A stretch of 64,000 bases of DNA, from the NCBI RefSeq assembly GCF_041346925.1, contig NZ_CP166840.1, positions 930,001 through 994,000 on the forward strand. The letters run 5' to 3'. The translations under genes were made by a program, and so were the position numbers. The notes beneath the pieces are model-generated. The model had not been told where the DNA came from. It saw only the letters and a list, made by a program, of their open reading frames with translations, and made no database searches. Position 1 is the first letter of the stretch. Each line of letters begins with the position of its first letter. Below are positions 1-8,892 of this stretch, in pieces. This DNA is from Agaribacterium sp. ZY112 (GTDB taxonomy: Bacteria > Pseudomonadota > Gammaproteobacteria > Pseudomonadales > Cellvibrionaceae).

Positions 1-903
1 ACAAACTATACATGTCTTCTTTTGCCCTCGGCTTAGTAGCTCAGCGGCAGGTTGTTTAGCCACACGAAATAAAAGATCAAACTTATGGCTGCCGATACCG
101 GTAAAACCCTGTTTTAAATCTCTTGTTCTATGTGAACGTAAAGCATCGAGTAAGACTGTGTGCAGTTTAGAAGGCTCTTTAAACATGGCATTATCTAAAC
201 TGGGCCATCCACTTTTATACTCAAGACTTAATTCGGATAGAGGGGCTTCAGAAGCGCTTAGTAGCTGCTTTAAAGCTTCGGCTATGTCATGCCTAACTTC
301 ATAACGGCAACGCTCTAGAATCAAGGCCTGCTCGACTAGCAGAGCATCCCAATAATCCAACTCCGAATCCTCTAGTTTATCACGTCGAAGCAGCATATTC
401 CTTTGTTTTAGACAGCGTTGATAAGCCTTCCACGCAGGATAAAACTCATGTTTCACGTGAAACACCAACCAATCAAGTAAGGCCCTGCGACCAGAAGGGC
501 TGGCATCCAACAAATCAAAACTACTTGGGTCTAAAGCCAAACAAGGAAGCAATTTAGCCAGTTGAGCTGTACTAGCCAGAGGTTCACCATCAAGCTTTAG
601 CTCTAATGCGGCACCTCTTCTTCTTTGTATTCCTAGCTTATGCTGCTCATCACCATCACCACCTTGCTCACCATAAGTAAAGGAGGCGAACAAAACACTT
701 TGCGCTGCGCCATTCTGAATGGTGTAACTTAATTTACTACTGCGAAAGGAGCGATTGTTACAAAGTAGATACAAGGCCTCCAATAAGGAGGTCTTACCTG
801 CGCCATTGTCTCCATAAAAGAAATTAAACGAGGGGTGCAAGTGAAGGCCAACCTCAGTGAGGTTGCGTAAGGAAGAGATATGGACAGAGTTTAACTTACT
901 CAA
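1..903 (-). CDS. recF: RecF, DNA repair/recombination ATPase (C-terminus beyond window)
   Basis: RecF is an SMC-like ATPase that helps load RecA at gapped DNA in the RecFOR pathway. Reading leftward from a TTG at 903 gives 301 in-frame codons with no stop before the window edge. The N-terminus has the family pattern, with Walker A GDNGAGKTS (Lys37) after an HISSLRNL stretch. The family is about 360 residues, so roughly 60 are missing. No in-frame ATG lies near the N-terminus and no Shine-Dalgarno precedes the TTG, so this start is the best available rather than certain. It follows dnaN in the usual dnaA-dnaN-recF order, and gyrB would be expected further left. The gene also carries a parS site at 449-464. 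Confidence 0.93.
   Translation of the reverse strand, partial: MSKLNSVHISSLRNLTEVGLHLHPSFNFFYGDNGAGKTSLLEALYLLCNNRSFRSSKLSYTIQNGAAQSVLFASFTYGEQGGDGDEQHKLGIQRRRGAALELKLDGEPLASTAQLAKLLPCLALDPSSFDLLDASPSGRRALLDWLVFHVKHEFYPAWKAYQRCLKQRNMLLRRDKLEDSELDYWDALLVEQALILERCRYEVRHDIAEALKQLLSASEAPLSELSLEYKSGWPSLDNAMFKEPSKLHTVLLDALRSHRTRDLKQGFTGIGSHKFDLLFRVAKQPAAELLSRGQKKTCIVC
449..464. promoter_or_regulatory. parS: parS centromere site (ParB-binding palindrome) inside recF
   Basis: The 16-mer TGTTTCACGTGAAACA is a perfect palindrome and matches the widely conserved bacterial parS consensus exactly. It lies within the recF reading frame, around codons 147-152, where it encodes part of a VFHVKH stretch. ParB encoded at 12294-13193 is the expected binder, and ParA would act on the resulting complex to segregate the origin. 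I found no second perfect copy in the window. Confidence 0.9.
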
Positions 904-911
904 AATACTAA

Positions 912-933
912 AAAGCCCGCAGAAGCGGGCTTT
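912..933 (-). terminator. Stem-loop terminator or attenuator between dnaN and recF
   Basis: A perfect 9-bp stem (AAAGCCCGC and GCGGGCTTT) with a 4-nt loop is followed, reading leftward, by a short T tract. It sits 17 bp after the dnaN stop and 8 nt before the TTG proposed as the recF start. It probably reduces read-through from dnaA-dnaN into recF. Confidence 0.7.
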
Positions 934-950
934 AAAAGCGAAGTTATAAC

Positions 951-2057
951 TTAAAGGCGCATCGGCATAACAACATAAGAAGCCGTATCGTCTTCAGCAT
1001 CTTGAATAAGTGCAGAGCTATTAGCATCACTTAGGGTGATTTTTACCTTTTCAGAATTGAGCACATTAGCCACATCAAGTAGGTAACTAATATTAAAACC
1101 AACCTCTAAGGTATCTCCCACATAATCAACAGCTACGTGATCTTCAGCCTCTTCTTGCTCAGGGTTATTCGCAACCAAGGTGATTTGGTTGTTTTCAACC
1201 AACAGGCGAACACCACGATACTTCTCATTAGAGAGAATAGCTGTACGACTAAAGGCCTGCTTGAATTCAAGCCTATCGCCGATCACGATCTTATCACCAC
1301 CTTTGGGAATGACCTGACCATAGTTAGGGAACTTACCTTCGACGAGCTTAGATGTGAAAGTGAAGCTAGAAGTCTTAGCACGGATATGGTTTTTACCCAG
1401 CGCAATTTCAACAGACTCCTCACCATCGCCAACCAAACGACTTAGTTCAATAACTCCTTTACGAGGCAAAATAGATTGAACCAAAGCAGGAATATCCATA
1501 CCTTCAACATGCTTAGTGGCCAAAGCAAGGCGATGACCATCTGTAGCAACAACGCGCAAGCTATCACCCTCTAGCTCCCAGAGCATGCCATTAAGATAAT
1601 AACGCACGTCTTGCTGAGCCATGGCAAAACCAGTCTTATCGATCAGCCCTTTTATAACGTCTTGCGTGCATTGGAAACGGTGATCCATAGCCCCCTCTTC
1701 TACTGCAGGGAACTCAGTGGCTGACAAAGTACTTAAAGTAAAACGACTTTTACCGCTTTTTAATATGACTTTCTGATCATCAAGAACAAAATCAATTCTT
1801 GAGCCTTCAGGTAAGGCACGGCAGATATCGATAAACTTTTTAGCGGGAACGGTGATGTCACCACTTTCACTTTCGGCATCCAGTGAAAGACGAGCCACAA
1901 TCTCAACTTCGAGATCAGTACCGGTAAGGCTAAGTTGATTATCTTGGACATTAATAAGAATGTTAGCCAAAACCGGTAATGTGTGGCGTCGCTCAACCAC
2001 TCCGCCGACCATTAATAGGGGTTTTAAAATTGCTTCTCTTTGTACCGAAAACTTCAT
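951..2057 (-). CDS. dnaN: DNA polymerase III beta subunit (sliding clamp)
   Basis: DnaN forms the dimeric ring that tethers DNA polymerase III and other clamp-binding proteins to DNA. The 368-residue product has the usual family length. It begins MKFSVQREAILKPL and ends in the conserved VMPMRL tail, which is part of the protein-binding region. Three clamp domains of about 120 residues each fit the length. The ATG start lies 10 bp after the dnaA stop, so the two genes are almost certainly co-transcribed. A stem-loop follows the stop codon before recF. Nothing looks unusual in the protein. Confidence 0.98.
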   Translation of the reverse strand: MKFSVQREAILKPLLMVGGVVERRHTLPVLANILINVQDNQLSLTGTDLEVEIVARLSLDAESESGDITVPAKKFIDICRALPEGSRIDFVLDDQKVILKSGKSRFTLSTLSATEFPAVEEGAMDHRFQCTQDVIKGLIDKTGFAMAQQDVRYYLNGMLWELEGDSLRVVATDGHRLALATKHVEGMDIPALVQSILPRKGVIELSRLVGDGEESVEIALGKNHIRAKTSSFTFTSKLVEGKFPNYGQVIPKGGDKIVIGDRLEFKQAFSRTAILSNEKYRGVRLLVENNQITLVANNPEQEEAEDHVAVDYVGDTLEVGFNISYLLDVANVLNSEKVKITLSDANSSALIQDAEDDTASYVVMPMRL

Positions 2058-2067
2058 TGTTTTTCCC

Positions 2068-3702
2068 TTAGGTCGTTAAGGTTCGCAGTAAATTTTTAAC
2101 ATCTTCATGTATATCAGCATCACTGTCGATTAATTCTTTAATCTTGCGGCATGCGTGTAATACAGTCGTATGATCTCGCCCACCAAAGGTTTCTCCAATC
2201 TCTGGCAGGCTGTGGTTTGTAAGCTCTTTAGCAAGATACATGGCAACTTGGCGTGGCCTTGCTACTGAACGGCTTCGGCGCTTACTGTGTAAATCAGAAA
2301 CTTTGATTTTATAGTATTCAGCAACGATTCTTTGAATATTATCAATACTGACTAAGCGATCTTGTAGCGCAAGAAGGTCTTTTAAGGCCTCGCGCACAAG
2401 CTCTACACTAATAGCGCGCTGGGTAAACTGAGCGTTGGCAATAACACGCTTTAAAGCACCTTCTAATTCACGAACATTAGAACGAATACGCTGAGCAATA
2501 AAGAAAGCTGCGTCATGGGGCAAGTCCATCTTCGCCTGCTCTGCTTTGCGCATAAGAATCGCTACTCGAGTTTCTAACTCAGGAGGCTCAATTGCCACTG
2601 TCAGGCCCCAGCCAAAGCGGCTTTTTAAGCGCTCTTCTAAGCCTTTGATTTCTTTAGGGTATTTGTCGCAAGTAACAATAATTTGCTGACCGCCCTCAAG
2701 CAAAGCATTAAAGGTATGAAAGAATTCTTCTTGGCTTCTTTCTTTTCCGCCAAAGAACTGGATATCATCAATCAGTAAGGCATCGACAGAACGATAAAAA
2801 CGCTTAAAGTCATTAATAGCGTTTAACTGTAAAGCCTTGACCATGTCAGCAACAAAACGCTCAGAATGCAGATAAACAACATGGGCGTCTTTATTTCTCG
2901 CCTTTAATGCGTTTCCAACTGAATGCATTAAGTGGGTCTTACCTAAACCAACCCCGCCATAAATAAAGAGGGGGTTATAGGCACCACCTGGATTTTCCGC
3001 AACCTGAGTCGCTGCCGCTACGGCAAGCTGGTTCGACTTACCCGCAACAAAACTCTCAAAGATAAAATCCTTATTAAGATTACTCTTGTGTGCCATGCCG
3101 CCTTCTAAATCTTCTCGGCTAACGCGAGGATTAGGAGTGGCAAGCTCGAGGCCGCCGTGCAGCTCCCTCTCTATTGAAGGTTGATGTGAAGGCTCAGGCT
3201 CTATTTGCTGAGGCTCTACATGAGCACTAGAAAACGAGGCCGTATCCTTCGCTTGCGTGAAATTATTCGCAAAAGGCTCTGGGTTTGCAGCAGGCTCAAG
3301 CCCCGCTTGATGCTGTGCAGACTCCGGCAATGTTTCGTTATGCAATTCAGCTCGATGCTGAGCTGAACTGAACTGAGTTGAGCCGTGTTGGGCTAGCTGT
3401 GGTTGAGCTGCCTGAGGGTAAGTCGCGGGCGCAGAATTAGGCTTAAAAGCAGGCCTTGCTGTATTAGCGCTTTGAAACTCAAGCTTGGTAGGTTGATCGG
3501 GGCTTAACTGGCGGCAAAGGTCTTCAATACGAGCCCGATACTTATCATTCACCCAATCCAAAACAAAACGATTTGGAGCAAGCAACAACAGAGCCCCTGC
3601 TCCCGTTTCTTCAACACGTAGAGGACGTATCCATGTATTAAATTGCTGTTCAGGCAACTCCAGGCGCAGTTGATCTACGCAAGACTGCCAAAGATGACTC
3701 AC
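2068..3702 (-). CDS. dnaA: Chromosomal replication initiator DnaA
   Basis: DnaA binds the origin and melts it to start replication. Domain I holds the [13 protein letters not shown] block. Domain II is a long Gln/Ala/Pro/Glu-rich linker of about 130 residues. Domain III is the AAA+ core with Walker [10 protein letters not shown] near residue 255 and Walker B LLIDDIQ. Domain IV ends with the DNA-binding [15 protein letters not shown] signature. I chose the GTG at 3702 (544 residues) because GGAGAG lies 7 nt upstream and the protein then begins SHLWQSC, like relatives. A TTG at 3717 would add five residues but has no ribosome site. The gene is transcribed away from the adjacent origin. Confidence 0.97.
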   Translation of the reverse strand: MSHLWQSCVDQLRLELPEQQFNTWIRPLRVEETGAGALLLLAPNRFVLDWVNDKYRARIEDLCRQLSPDQPTKLEFQSANTARPAFKPNSAPATYPQAAQPQLAQHGSTQFSSAQHRAELHNETLPESAQHQAGLEPAANPEPFANNFTQAKDTASFSSAHVEPQQIEPEPSHQPSIERELHGGLELATPNPRVSREDLEGGMAHKSNLNKDFIFESFVAGKSNQLAVAAATQVAENPGGAYNPLFIYGGVGLGKTHLMHSVGNALKARNKDAHVVYLHSERFVADMVKALQLNAINDFKRFYRSVDALLIDDIQFFGGKERSQEEFFHTFNALLEGGQQIIVTCDKYPKEIKGLEERLKSRFGWGLTVAIEPPELETRVAILMRKAEQAKMDLPHDAAFFIAQRIRSNVRELEGALKRVIANAQFTQRAISVELVREALKDLLALQDRLVSIDNIQRIVAEYYKIKVSDLHSKRRSRSVARPRQVAMYLAKELTNHSLPEIGETFGGRDHTTVLHACRKIKELIDSDADIHEDVKNLLRTLTT

Positions 3703-3790
3703 AGAAAAACTCTCCAAATAGTACTTAGGCTCTTATTTATAATGAATTAGAGGACAAAAAAGTACGGGGGAAGACCGATGAAGCGAGCTG

Positions 3791-3799
3791 TGTGGATAA
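3791..3799 (-). promoter_or_regulatory. DnaA box 1
   Basis: TGTGGATAA is the exact reverse complement of the consensus TTATCCACA. It lies about 90 bp upstream of the dnaA start and could also take part in dnaA autoregulation. Confidence 0.8.
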
Positions 3800-3860
3800 C
3801 TAAATGTAGCAACACAAGCTAACGATCATAAAAAACAAATCTTACCTTAATGCTGTTTTT

Positions 3861-3869
3861 TTATCCACA
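3861..3869 (+). promoter_or_regulatory. DnaA box 2
   Basis: An exact TTATCCACA consensus box, in opposite orientation to the boxes on either side, inside the probable oriC. Confidence 0.8.
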
Positions 3870-3981
3870 AAATTAACAAAATAGACTCAAGTGAAAATCG
3901 GATAAATCGAGTAAAGTGTTAAAAAACAAGCCGTTTATAAAAAAAAGAAGGTTATAATCACAATGAAAAAATAAACCAAAT

Positions 3982-3990
3982 TGTGGATAA
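3982..3990 (-). promoter_or_regulatory. DnaA box 3
   Basis: An exact TGTGGATAA (reverse consensus) flanked by AT-rich DNA on both sides, inside the probable oriC. Confidence 0.8.
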
Positions 3991-4109
3991 CCCAGTTAAT
4001 AACAAGTTAACAAGCAGTATAAAAACTGTTCAAATACGCACATTAGTTATTTTGCCCACAAAGTAATCAACCGTTACTTTAATCTTAAAACAAGAAGAAC
4101 AACAATTGA

Positions 4110-4138
4110 TTGCAATTCGAACAGTGATCGCATAGAAT
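4110..4138 (+). promoter_or_regulatory. Sigma-70 type promoter for rpmH-rnpA
   Basis: TTGCAA (4110-4115) and TAGAAT (4133-4138) are separated by exactly 17 bp. Predicted transcription starts near 4145, giving a leader of about 65 nt before the rpmH ATG at 4212. Confidence 0.6.
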
Positions 4139-4211
4139 CGCGCGTCCTTTTACAAGGCCAGGCTAATGCCGGGCTAAGCCCCAGGTCTAACTTCACTTAA
4201 AGAAGATTGAT

Positions 4212-4346
4212 ATGAAACGTACATTCCAACCTAGTAACTTAAAACGTAAGCGCACTCACGGTTTCCGTGCTCGCATGGCAACCAAGAACGGCCGTAAAGT
4301 ATTGGCTCGTCGTCGCGCTAAAGGTCGTAAGGTTCTTTCTGCATAA
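4212..4346 (+). CDS. rpmH: 50S ribosomal protein L34
   Basis: L34 is a small, highly basic structural protein of the large ribosomal subunit. The 44-codon frame begins [19 protein letters not shown] and ends [10 protein letters not shown], which matches the family throughout. A GAAG-type ribosome site lies a few bases upstream. It heads the classic rpmH-rnpA-yidD-yidC-mnmE cluster and lies just right of oriC, with a good promoter at 4110-4138. Confidence 0.98.
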   Translation: MKRTFQPSNLKRKRTHGFRARMATKNGRKVLARRRAKGRKVLSA

Positions 4347-4386
4347 GTGAAGGCTCAGCCTCACTATGTAGATTAGTGAACCCGGG

Positions 4387-4788
4387 GTGAGTATCTCTCC
4401 AGAAATTGAGCCTAATGTGTTCAGCAAGCCTCAGCGCCTATTGAACCAAGCTCAATTTCAGTATGTGTTTGATCAGGCCCCGATTCGCGTATCCCATCCC
4501 TCTCTGCTTATTCTTGCTAAACCCAATAATAATAAGCATGCCCGCCTAGGGCTGGTTATCGCAAAAAAACAAATCAAACTCGCAGTCCGTCGTAATCGCA
4601 TCAAACGCTTGATCCGCGAAAGCTTTCGCTTGAGACTTAAGAAACTTCCGCCGATAGATGTTATAGTGCTTGCGCGCAGCAGCGCCGATACTCTTGATAA
4701 CAGCGAAGTAACCAAAATCCTTAATGGTCTATGGAAGCGCGTCAGCAAAAAACAGCAAAAGCTTCTGCAAAACCAGAGCAATCTTTGA
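4387..4788 (+). CDS. rnpA: Ribonuclease P protein component
   Basis: RnpA is the protein cofactor of RNase P, which removes 5' leaders from tRNA precursors. The 133-residue basic product carries the family signature [10 protein letters not shown] near residue 75, preceded by a LGLVIAKKQ strand. The GTG at 4387 lacks a clear ribosome site. A GTG at 4417 is an alternative that would shorten the N-terminus by ten residues to just before the conserved FSKPQRLL block. The 3' end overlaps yidD by 58 bp in another frame, which is common for this pair. Confidence 0.95.
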   Translation: MSISPEIEPNVFSKPQRLLNQAQFQYVFDQAPIRVSHPSLLILAKPNNNKHARLGLVIAKKQIKLAVRRNRIKRLIRESFRLRLKKLPPIDVIVLARSSADTLDNSEVTKILNGLWKRVSKKQQKLLQNQSNL

Positions 4789-5048
4789 TTCGCTACTGTC
4801 GTTTGGCATTAGTTCTCCTACCTTGCTTGCTGATCCGTATTTACCAGCTATTTATCAGTCCCCTGCTCGGCCCACACTGCCGCTTTAACCCCAGTTGCTC
4901 AAGCTATGCGCTACAAGCCCTGAAGACACACGGCTTATTTCGTGGAAGTTTTTTGAGCCTAAACCGAATTCGTAAATGCCACCCCTGGCACGAGGGCGGA
5001 GACGACCCCGTTCCAGGTACGCAAACAGAGAATACAAGGTCAAATTGA
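4731..5048 (+). CDS. yidD: YidD, membrane protein insertion efficiency factor
   Basis: YidD is a small membrane-associated protein thought to assist YidC and Sec in protein insertion. The 105-residue product has an N-terminal hydrophobic helix (about residues 22-45). This is followed by the family's Cys-containing core, [14 protein letters not shown], and then [13 protein letters not shown]. It starts within rnpA and stops 2 bp before the yidC ATG, so translation of the three genes is probably coupled. Confidence 0.95.
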   Translation: MEARQQKTAKASAKPEQSLIRYCRLALVLLPCLLIRIYQLFISPLLGPHCRFNPSCSSYALQALKTHGLFRGSFLSLNRIRKCHPWHEGGDDPVPGTQTENTRSN

Positions 5049-5050
5049 TA

Positions 5051-6727
5051 ATGAACCGCCTTCGTTATGTCTTAATGGCAGCCATTGGTGTAGTTTCCTA
5101 CTTATTGTTCTTACAGTGGAATGATTTCACTGAAGCACAAAAGCCACAGCAAACAACCGAAACCGTTTCCAGCCAAGCACTTCCAAGTGCTCCAGCAGAA
5201 GCACCTGTTACAACGCAAACATCAGACCTGCCAAGTGTACAAAGCCCAGCAGTGAGCGTGCCTGCTGCTGAAGCAGTACAAACCTCATCTGAATTAATTT
5301 ATGTAACAACCGATGACCTAGAGGTAAAGATTGACCCTCTTGGCGGCGATATTGTTTTTGTTGCTCTCCCCAAACACACCGTTACAGAAGACTCACAAGA
5401 AGCTTTTGTTTTATTAAACAGAGGCGCTAACGACAGTTACGTTGCGCAAAGCGGTTTAGTGGGACCAAATGGTACCGACAAAAGCGCTATAGATAGGCCC
5501 ATTTATAAAAGCGCCTCACACACTTATAAATTAGTAGACGGCCAAGATAAACTGATTGTCGATTTAGAATTTAATAAAGGTGATGTAGCTTTAACCAAAC
5601 GCTTTACCTTTACTCGTGACTCTTACTTAATTGCTATTGACTACCTCGTCAATAATCAGAGTGATGCTATTTGGCAGGCCGCACCTTATGGGCAAATACG
5701 TCGAACAGATTATGACGTAGCAACAGATGTTGGTATTGGTGTTAGCCCATTTTTAGGCCCCGCAATTACAACCAATGAAAAGAACTATGCCAAATTTAGC
5801 TTTAGCGATATTGAAGAAGAAAAGGTAAAAGAAACAAAATTAGGAGGCTGGGTTTCTATGGTACAGCACTATTTTATTAGTGCCTGGATTCCAAACCAAG
5901 AAGTTAGCAATACCTATAATTTACGTAAGCAAGCGAATAGCAACTTATATATCTTTGAGTACGTTGGCCCTGTTTCAAGTGTAGAACCTAAACAGCAAGC
6001 GACTATTTCTAGTGAGTTTTATGCAGGCCCTAAAAACTTACGTACTTTAGAAGCCATTAGTCCTCACTTAGATCTTACCATCGACTACGGTTTCTTATGG
6101 TTTATTGCTAAACCGTTATTTTTTGCACTGGATTGGATTCACGGTTTTGCAGGTAATTGGGGCGTAGCGATTATCTTATTAACCCTTGGTATAAAAATAA
6201 TGTTCTTTTACCCATCAGCTGTAAGTTATCGCTCAATGGCTAAGATGCGTAAATTACAGCCCATGATGGCTGAGCTTAAAGAGCGCTACGGTGACGACAG
6301 GCAAAAAATGTCGACCGAGTTAATGAAGATTTATAAGAAAGAGAAAGTAAATCCTCTTGGCGGTTGCTTACCTATATTGTTGCAAATGCCCGTATTTATT
6401 TCTTTATATTGGATGCTGATGGAAAGTGTTGAGCTTCGCCATGCTCCTTTTGCTCTATGGATTACCGATTTAAGTGTTAAAGACCCTTATTTCATTTTGC
6501 CTTTGATCATGGGCTTTACTATGTTCATCCAGCAAAAATTAAACCCGACTCCTCCAGACCCAATGCAAGCTAAAGTAATGCAGTGGCTGCCTGTATTCTT
6601 TACCGTGTTGTTCTTAATGTTCCCTGCTGGTTTGGTTCTTTACTGGGTTGTTAACAACACCTTAAGTATTACTCAGCAGTATATTATTACTCGTCAAATC
6701 GAACGTGCAGACGAAAGCAAAGATTAA
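5051..6727 (+). CDS. yidC: Membrane protein insertase YidC
   Basis: YidC inserts and folds inner membrane proteins, alone or with SecYEG. The ATG at 5051 gives 558 residues starting [17 protein letters not shown], the first transmembrane helix. It is followed by a Gln/Thr/Ala/Pro-rich linker and the large periplasmic beta domain (about residues 75-335). The Oxa1-like core then has five hydrophobic helices and a cytoplasmic Lys-rich hairpin (residues about 400-445). An in-frame earlier start exists only inside yidD and would add an implausible basic tail. The stop codon overlaps the mnmE start as TAAATG. Confidence 0.97.
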   Translation: MNRLRYVLMAAIGVVSYLLFLQWNDFTEAQKPQQTTETVSSQALPSAPAEAPVTTQTSDLPSVQSPAVSVPAAEAVQTSSELIYVTTDDLEVKIDPLGGDIVFVALPKHTVTEDSQEAFVLLNRGANDSYVAQSGLVGPNGTDKSAIDRPIYKSASHTYKLVDGQDKLIVDLEFNKGDVALTKRFTFTRDSYLIAIDYLVNNQSDAIWQAAPYGQIRRTDYDVATDVGIGVSPFLGPAITTNEKNYAKFSFSDIEEEKVKETKLGGWVSMVQHYFISAWIPNQEVSNTYNLRKQANSNLYIFEYVGPVSSVEPKQQATISSEFYAGPKNLRTLEAISPHLDLTIDYGFLWFIAKPLFFALDWIHGFAGNWGVAIILLTLGIKIMFFYPSAVSYRSMAKMRKLQPMMAELKERYGDDRQKMSTELMKIYKKEKVNPLGGCLPILLQMPVFISLYWMLMESVELRHAPFALWITDLSVKDPYFILPLIMGFTMFIQQKLNPTPPDPMQAKVMQWLPVFFTVLFLMFPAGLVLYWVVNNTLSITQQYIITRQIERADESKD

Positions 6728-8080
6728 ATGAGTGATCAAGACACCATTTGTGCCATAGCCACCGCTCCTGGTCGCGGTGGTGTTGGCATTGTTCGGGTGT
6801 CTGGCCCAGATGCTTCACGCATAGCAAAACTATGCACAAAGCGCGAATTAAAAACGCGCTACGCAACACACTGCGATTTCTATTCAAATAACAGCGTTAT
6901 CGACCAAGGTATCGCTATTTTCTTCCAAAATCCTCATTCGTTTACCGGTGAGGATGTCTTTGAATTTCAAGGTCACGGCGGACCTGTCTTACTCGACATG
7001 GTGGTTGAACGCTGCCTGCAACTCGGTGCACGTTTGGCAAGACCCGGTGAGTTTTCAGAACGCGCATTTTTAAATGACAAACTCGATTTAACTCAAGCTG
7101 AAGCCATCGCAGACCTAATTGACGCCTCTTCTCGTCAAGCAGCTCAGCAAGCAATGAATAGCCTTAAAGGCGCTTTTGCGAAAGAGATAGATTACTTGGT
7201 CGAACAACTGACCCACTTAAGGATCTATGTCGAATCGGCGATTGATTTTCCAGAAGAAGAAATTGATTTTCTTAGCGATGGTATTGTCGAAAGCAAAATG
7301 AATGACTTGCTTAAACACTTTGCTGTCGTACAAGAAAAAGCTAAACAAGGCTCTACCCTTCGAGAAGGTATGAAGGTTGTACTTGCGGGAAAACCCAATG
7401 CGGGTAAAAGCACCTTATTAAATGCTTTGGCAGAAAAAGAGGTCGCGATTGTTACAGATATAGCCGGTACGACACGCGACACACTGACAGAGCACATTCA
7501 TATTAATGGTATGCCACTACACCTGACTGATACAGCAGGCATTCGTGAAACCGACAACGAAGTAGAGCAAATAGGAATACAACGCGCTTGGAAAGCAATT
7601 GAAGAAGCCGATCGTATTCTTTTACTGATCGATTCAAACACTTGGTCAGAGCAAGAAATCCATGAGCAATGGCCCGACTTTTTTGCAAACAGTGAATTAA
7701 AAAATAAATTAAGCTTGGTATTTAACAAGGTAGATTTATGCACGCAAGCTCCAAAGAGCAGCGATCAAGTACCGAGCTTTCAATTAAGTGCCAAACAGGG
7801 CTCAGGTTTAGAAGAGCTCCGTCAGCACCTACTTGATACGATGGGGCTTAGCAGCACCACTGAAGGCGGTTTTAGTGCTCGCCGCCGCCATCTCGATGCA
7901 TTGCAGCGAGCTTATGAGCTCTGCGAAGCAGGTATGTTACAACTGAAAACACTTTGTGCAGGTGAACTGCTGGCTGAAGACCTTCGACAAGCTCAAGAAG
8001 CTCTAGGAGAGATCACAGGCCGACTAAGCCCAGACGCCCTATTAGGAAAGATATTCTCTAGCTTCTGTATCGGTAAATAA
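6728..8080 (+). CDS. mnmE: tRNA modification GTPase MnmE
   Basis: MnmE works with MnmG to install the 5-carboxymethylaminomethyl group on wobble uridine 34 of certain tRNAs. The 450-residue product has the N-terminal tetrahydrofolate-binding domain ([15 protein letters not shown]). A GTPase domain is inserted in the helical region, with Walker [10 protein letters not shown] near residue 222 and DTAG near 270. The C-terminal FCIGK contains the essential cysteine. It begins directly at the yidC stop. Unusually for a pathway partner, mnmG is separated from it by an 812-bp gap. Confidence 0.98.
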   Translation: MSDQDTICAIATAPGRGGVGIVRVSGPDASRIAKLCTKRELKTRYATHCDFYSNNSVIDQGIAIFFQNPHSFTGEDVFEFQGHGGPVLLDMVVERCLQLGARLARPGEFSERAFLNDKLDLTQAEAIADLIDASSRQAAQQAMNSLKGAFAKEIDYLVEQLTHLRIYVESAIDFPEEEIDFLSDGIVESKMNDLLKHFAVVQEKAKQGSTLREGMKVVLAGKPNAGKSTLLNALAEKEVAIVTDIAGTTRDTLTEHIHINGMPLHLTDTAGIRETDNEVEQIGIQRAWKAIEEADRILLLIDSNTWSEQEIHEQWPDFFANSELKNKLSLVFNKVDLCTQAPKSSDQVPSFQLSAKQGSGLEELRQHLLDTMGLSSTTEGGFSARRRHLDALQRAYELCEAGMLQLKTLCAGELLAEDLRQAQEALGEITGRLSPDALLGKIFSSFCIGK

Positions 8081-8095
8081 GCCCGTTCAGGCTTT
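8079..8095 (+). terminator. Weak terminator after mnmE
   Basis: AAGCC and GGCTT form a 5-bp stem around a 6-nt loop, followed by TTATATA. It overlaps the mnmE stop codon. The short stem makes it only a candidate. Confidence 0.35.
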
Positions 8096-8892
8096 ATATA
8101 CTTAAAGCCCACCTCCCAGTATTCCTCTCTCAGCAAGTTTTAACACCAGAAACAGCCACTTAGCTCAATGCTAGATAAACTCTAAGCAGCTTTAGAAACC
8201 TAAGAGCTTTGCTACTGTAATAAGAACACCTTATACAAAATACATACAAGCTGATGCCAATAATAGCGTTCTTAGCGCTCTCACCTCTGTTATTCCACTC
8301 TTATTTCCTCCTTATTAAGTCTTGCCATATATGCACTCAAGATGGCTTAAAACCGAACACAGGCCCTAGAGTAAGAGCCTGCCTATGCTTACCAACAGAC
8401 TTATTAACAAATTAAGCTCAAGATATCCTCAAATTAGTTGAGTTACTGTATACAGCTTAATAAACACCCACATATTGTTCACATTCTTATTACACGATGT
8501 TAACAATGTTGTTTTTTATGCCAACACAAAAACAAAAAAAACTAATAAAACCAAGGAGATAAGCTCTGTATGTTGCTGTTGATAAAAATGGGGGTAACTA
8601 AGCTAACTTAAGTTCGGTGGATAAAGTCGCTTTTTATACAGAGCTAATAAACAGCTGTTTTCACTGATTTACAAGTGTCATACACGGTTTACAATCTATG
8701 CAAGCCATTGATTTATATATGAAATATAGGCTTATACACAGATAATGGCTTACTATATAACTATAACTACTATAAAAAACATATATATCTATATATACAT
8801 ATATATCTATTTAATACTTAATAAGTAACAGTTCTTTTTTTAAACAACTTCTCTATAATGCACGCCCCTATTTCTATACCCTCTTTGATGCT
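8081..8892. other. 812-bp AT-rich gene-free region between mnmE and mnmG, origin-like
   Basis: No convincing gene is present. The region becomes very AT-rich towards mnmG, with alternating TA runs at 8750-8815. It holds a consensus-like DnaA box TTATACACA (8732-8740) and a one-mismatch box GGTGGATAA (8616-8624). It also contains palindromes CTGTATACAG (8446-8455) and AACAGCTGTT (8650-8659), and a 10-bp inverted repeat, AGCTCTGTAT at 8562-8571 with ATACAGAGCT at 8636-8645. The E. coli origin lies beside mnmG (gidA), so a second or relic origin is possible. Confidence 0.5.
8854..8859 (+). promoter_or_regulatory. Likely -10 hexamer of the mnmG promoter
   Basis: A perfect TATAAT lies 33 bp before the mnmG ATG. 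No good -35 hexamer is visible at 16-18 bp spacing, where only GTTCTT-like sequence is found, so an activator or AT-rich UP-type contacts may help. The leader would be about 25 nt. Confidence 0.5.

Larger units (their letters stand above)
3780..4070. other. oriC: Probable chromosomal replication origin (oriC) between dnaA and rpmH
   Basis: The gap between divergent dnaA and rpmH is strongly AT-rich and carries three perfect 9-mer DnaA boxes, at 3791, 3861 and 3982. A weaker TTGCCCACA sits at 4052. A-rich and TTAACAAG-type stretches around 3900-4020 could serve as the unwinding element. Transcription direction switches here: genes to the left run left and genes to the right run right. This matches the Pseudomonas-type origin position. 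No gene is seen in the gap. Confidence 0.8.

Noticed and set aside
4976..5050. Earlier start for yidC inside yidD
   Set aside because: It would add an Arg/Pro-rich tail before the first membrane helix. The ATG at 5051 matches the family start.
8750..8815. TA-alternating tract as a tandem repeat or CRISPR-like array
   Set aside because: No unit of constant length with spacers. It is low-complexity AT-rich DNA and is better read as a possible unwinding element or curved promoter DNA.
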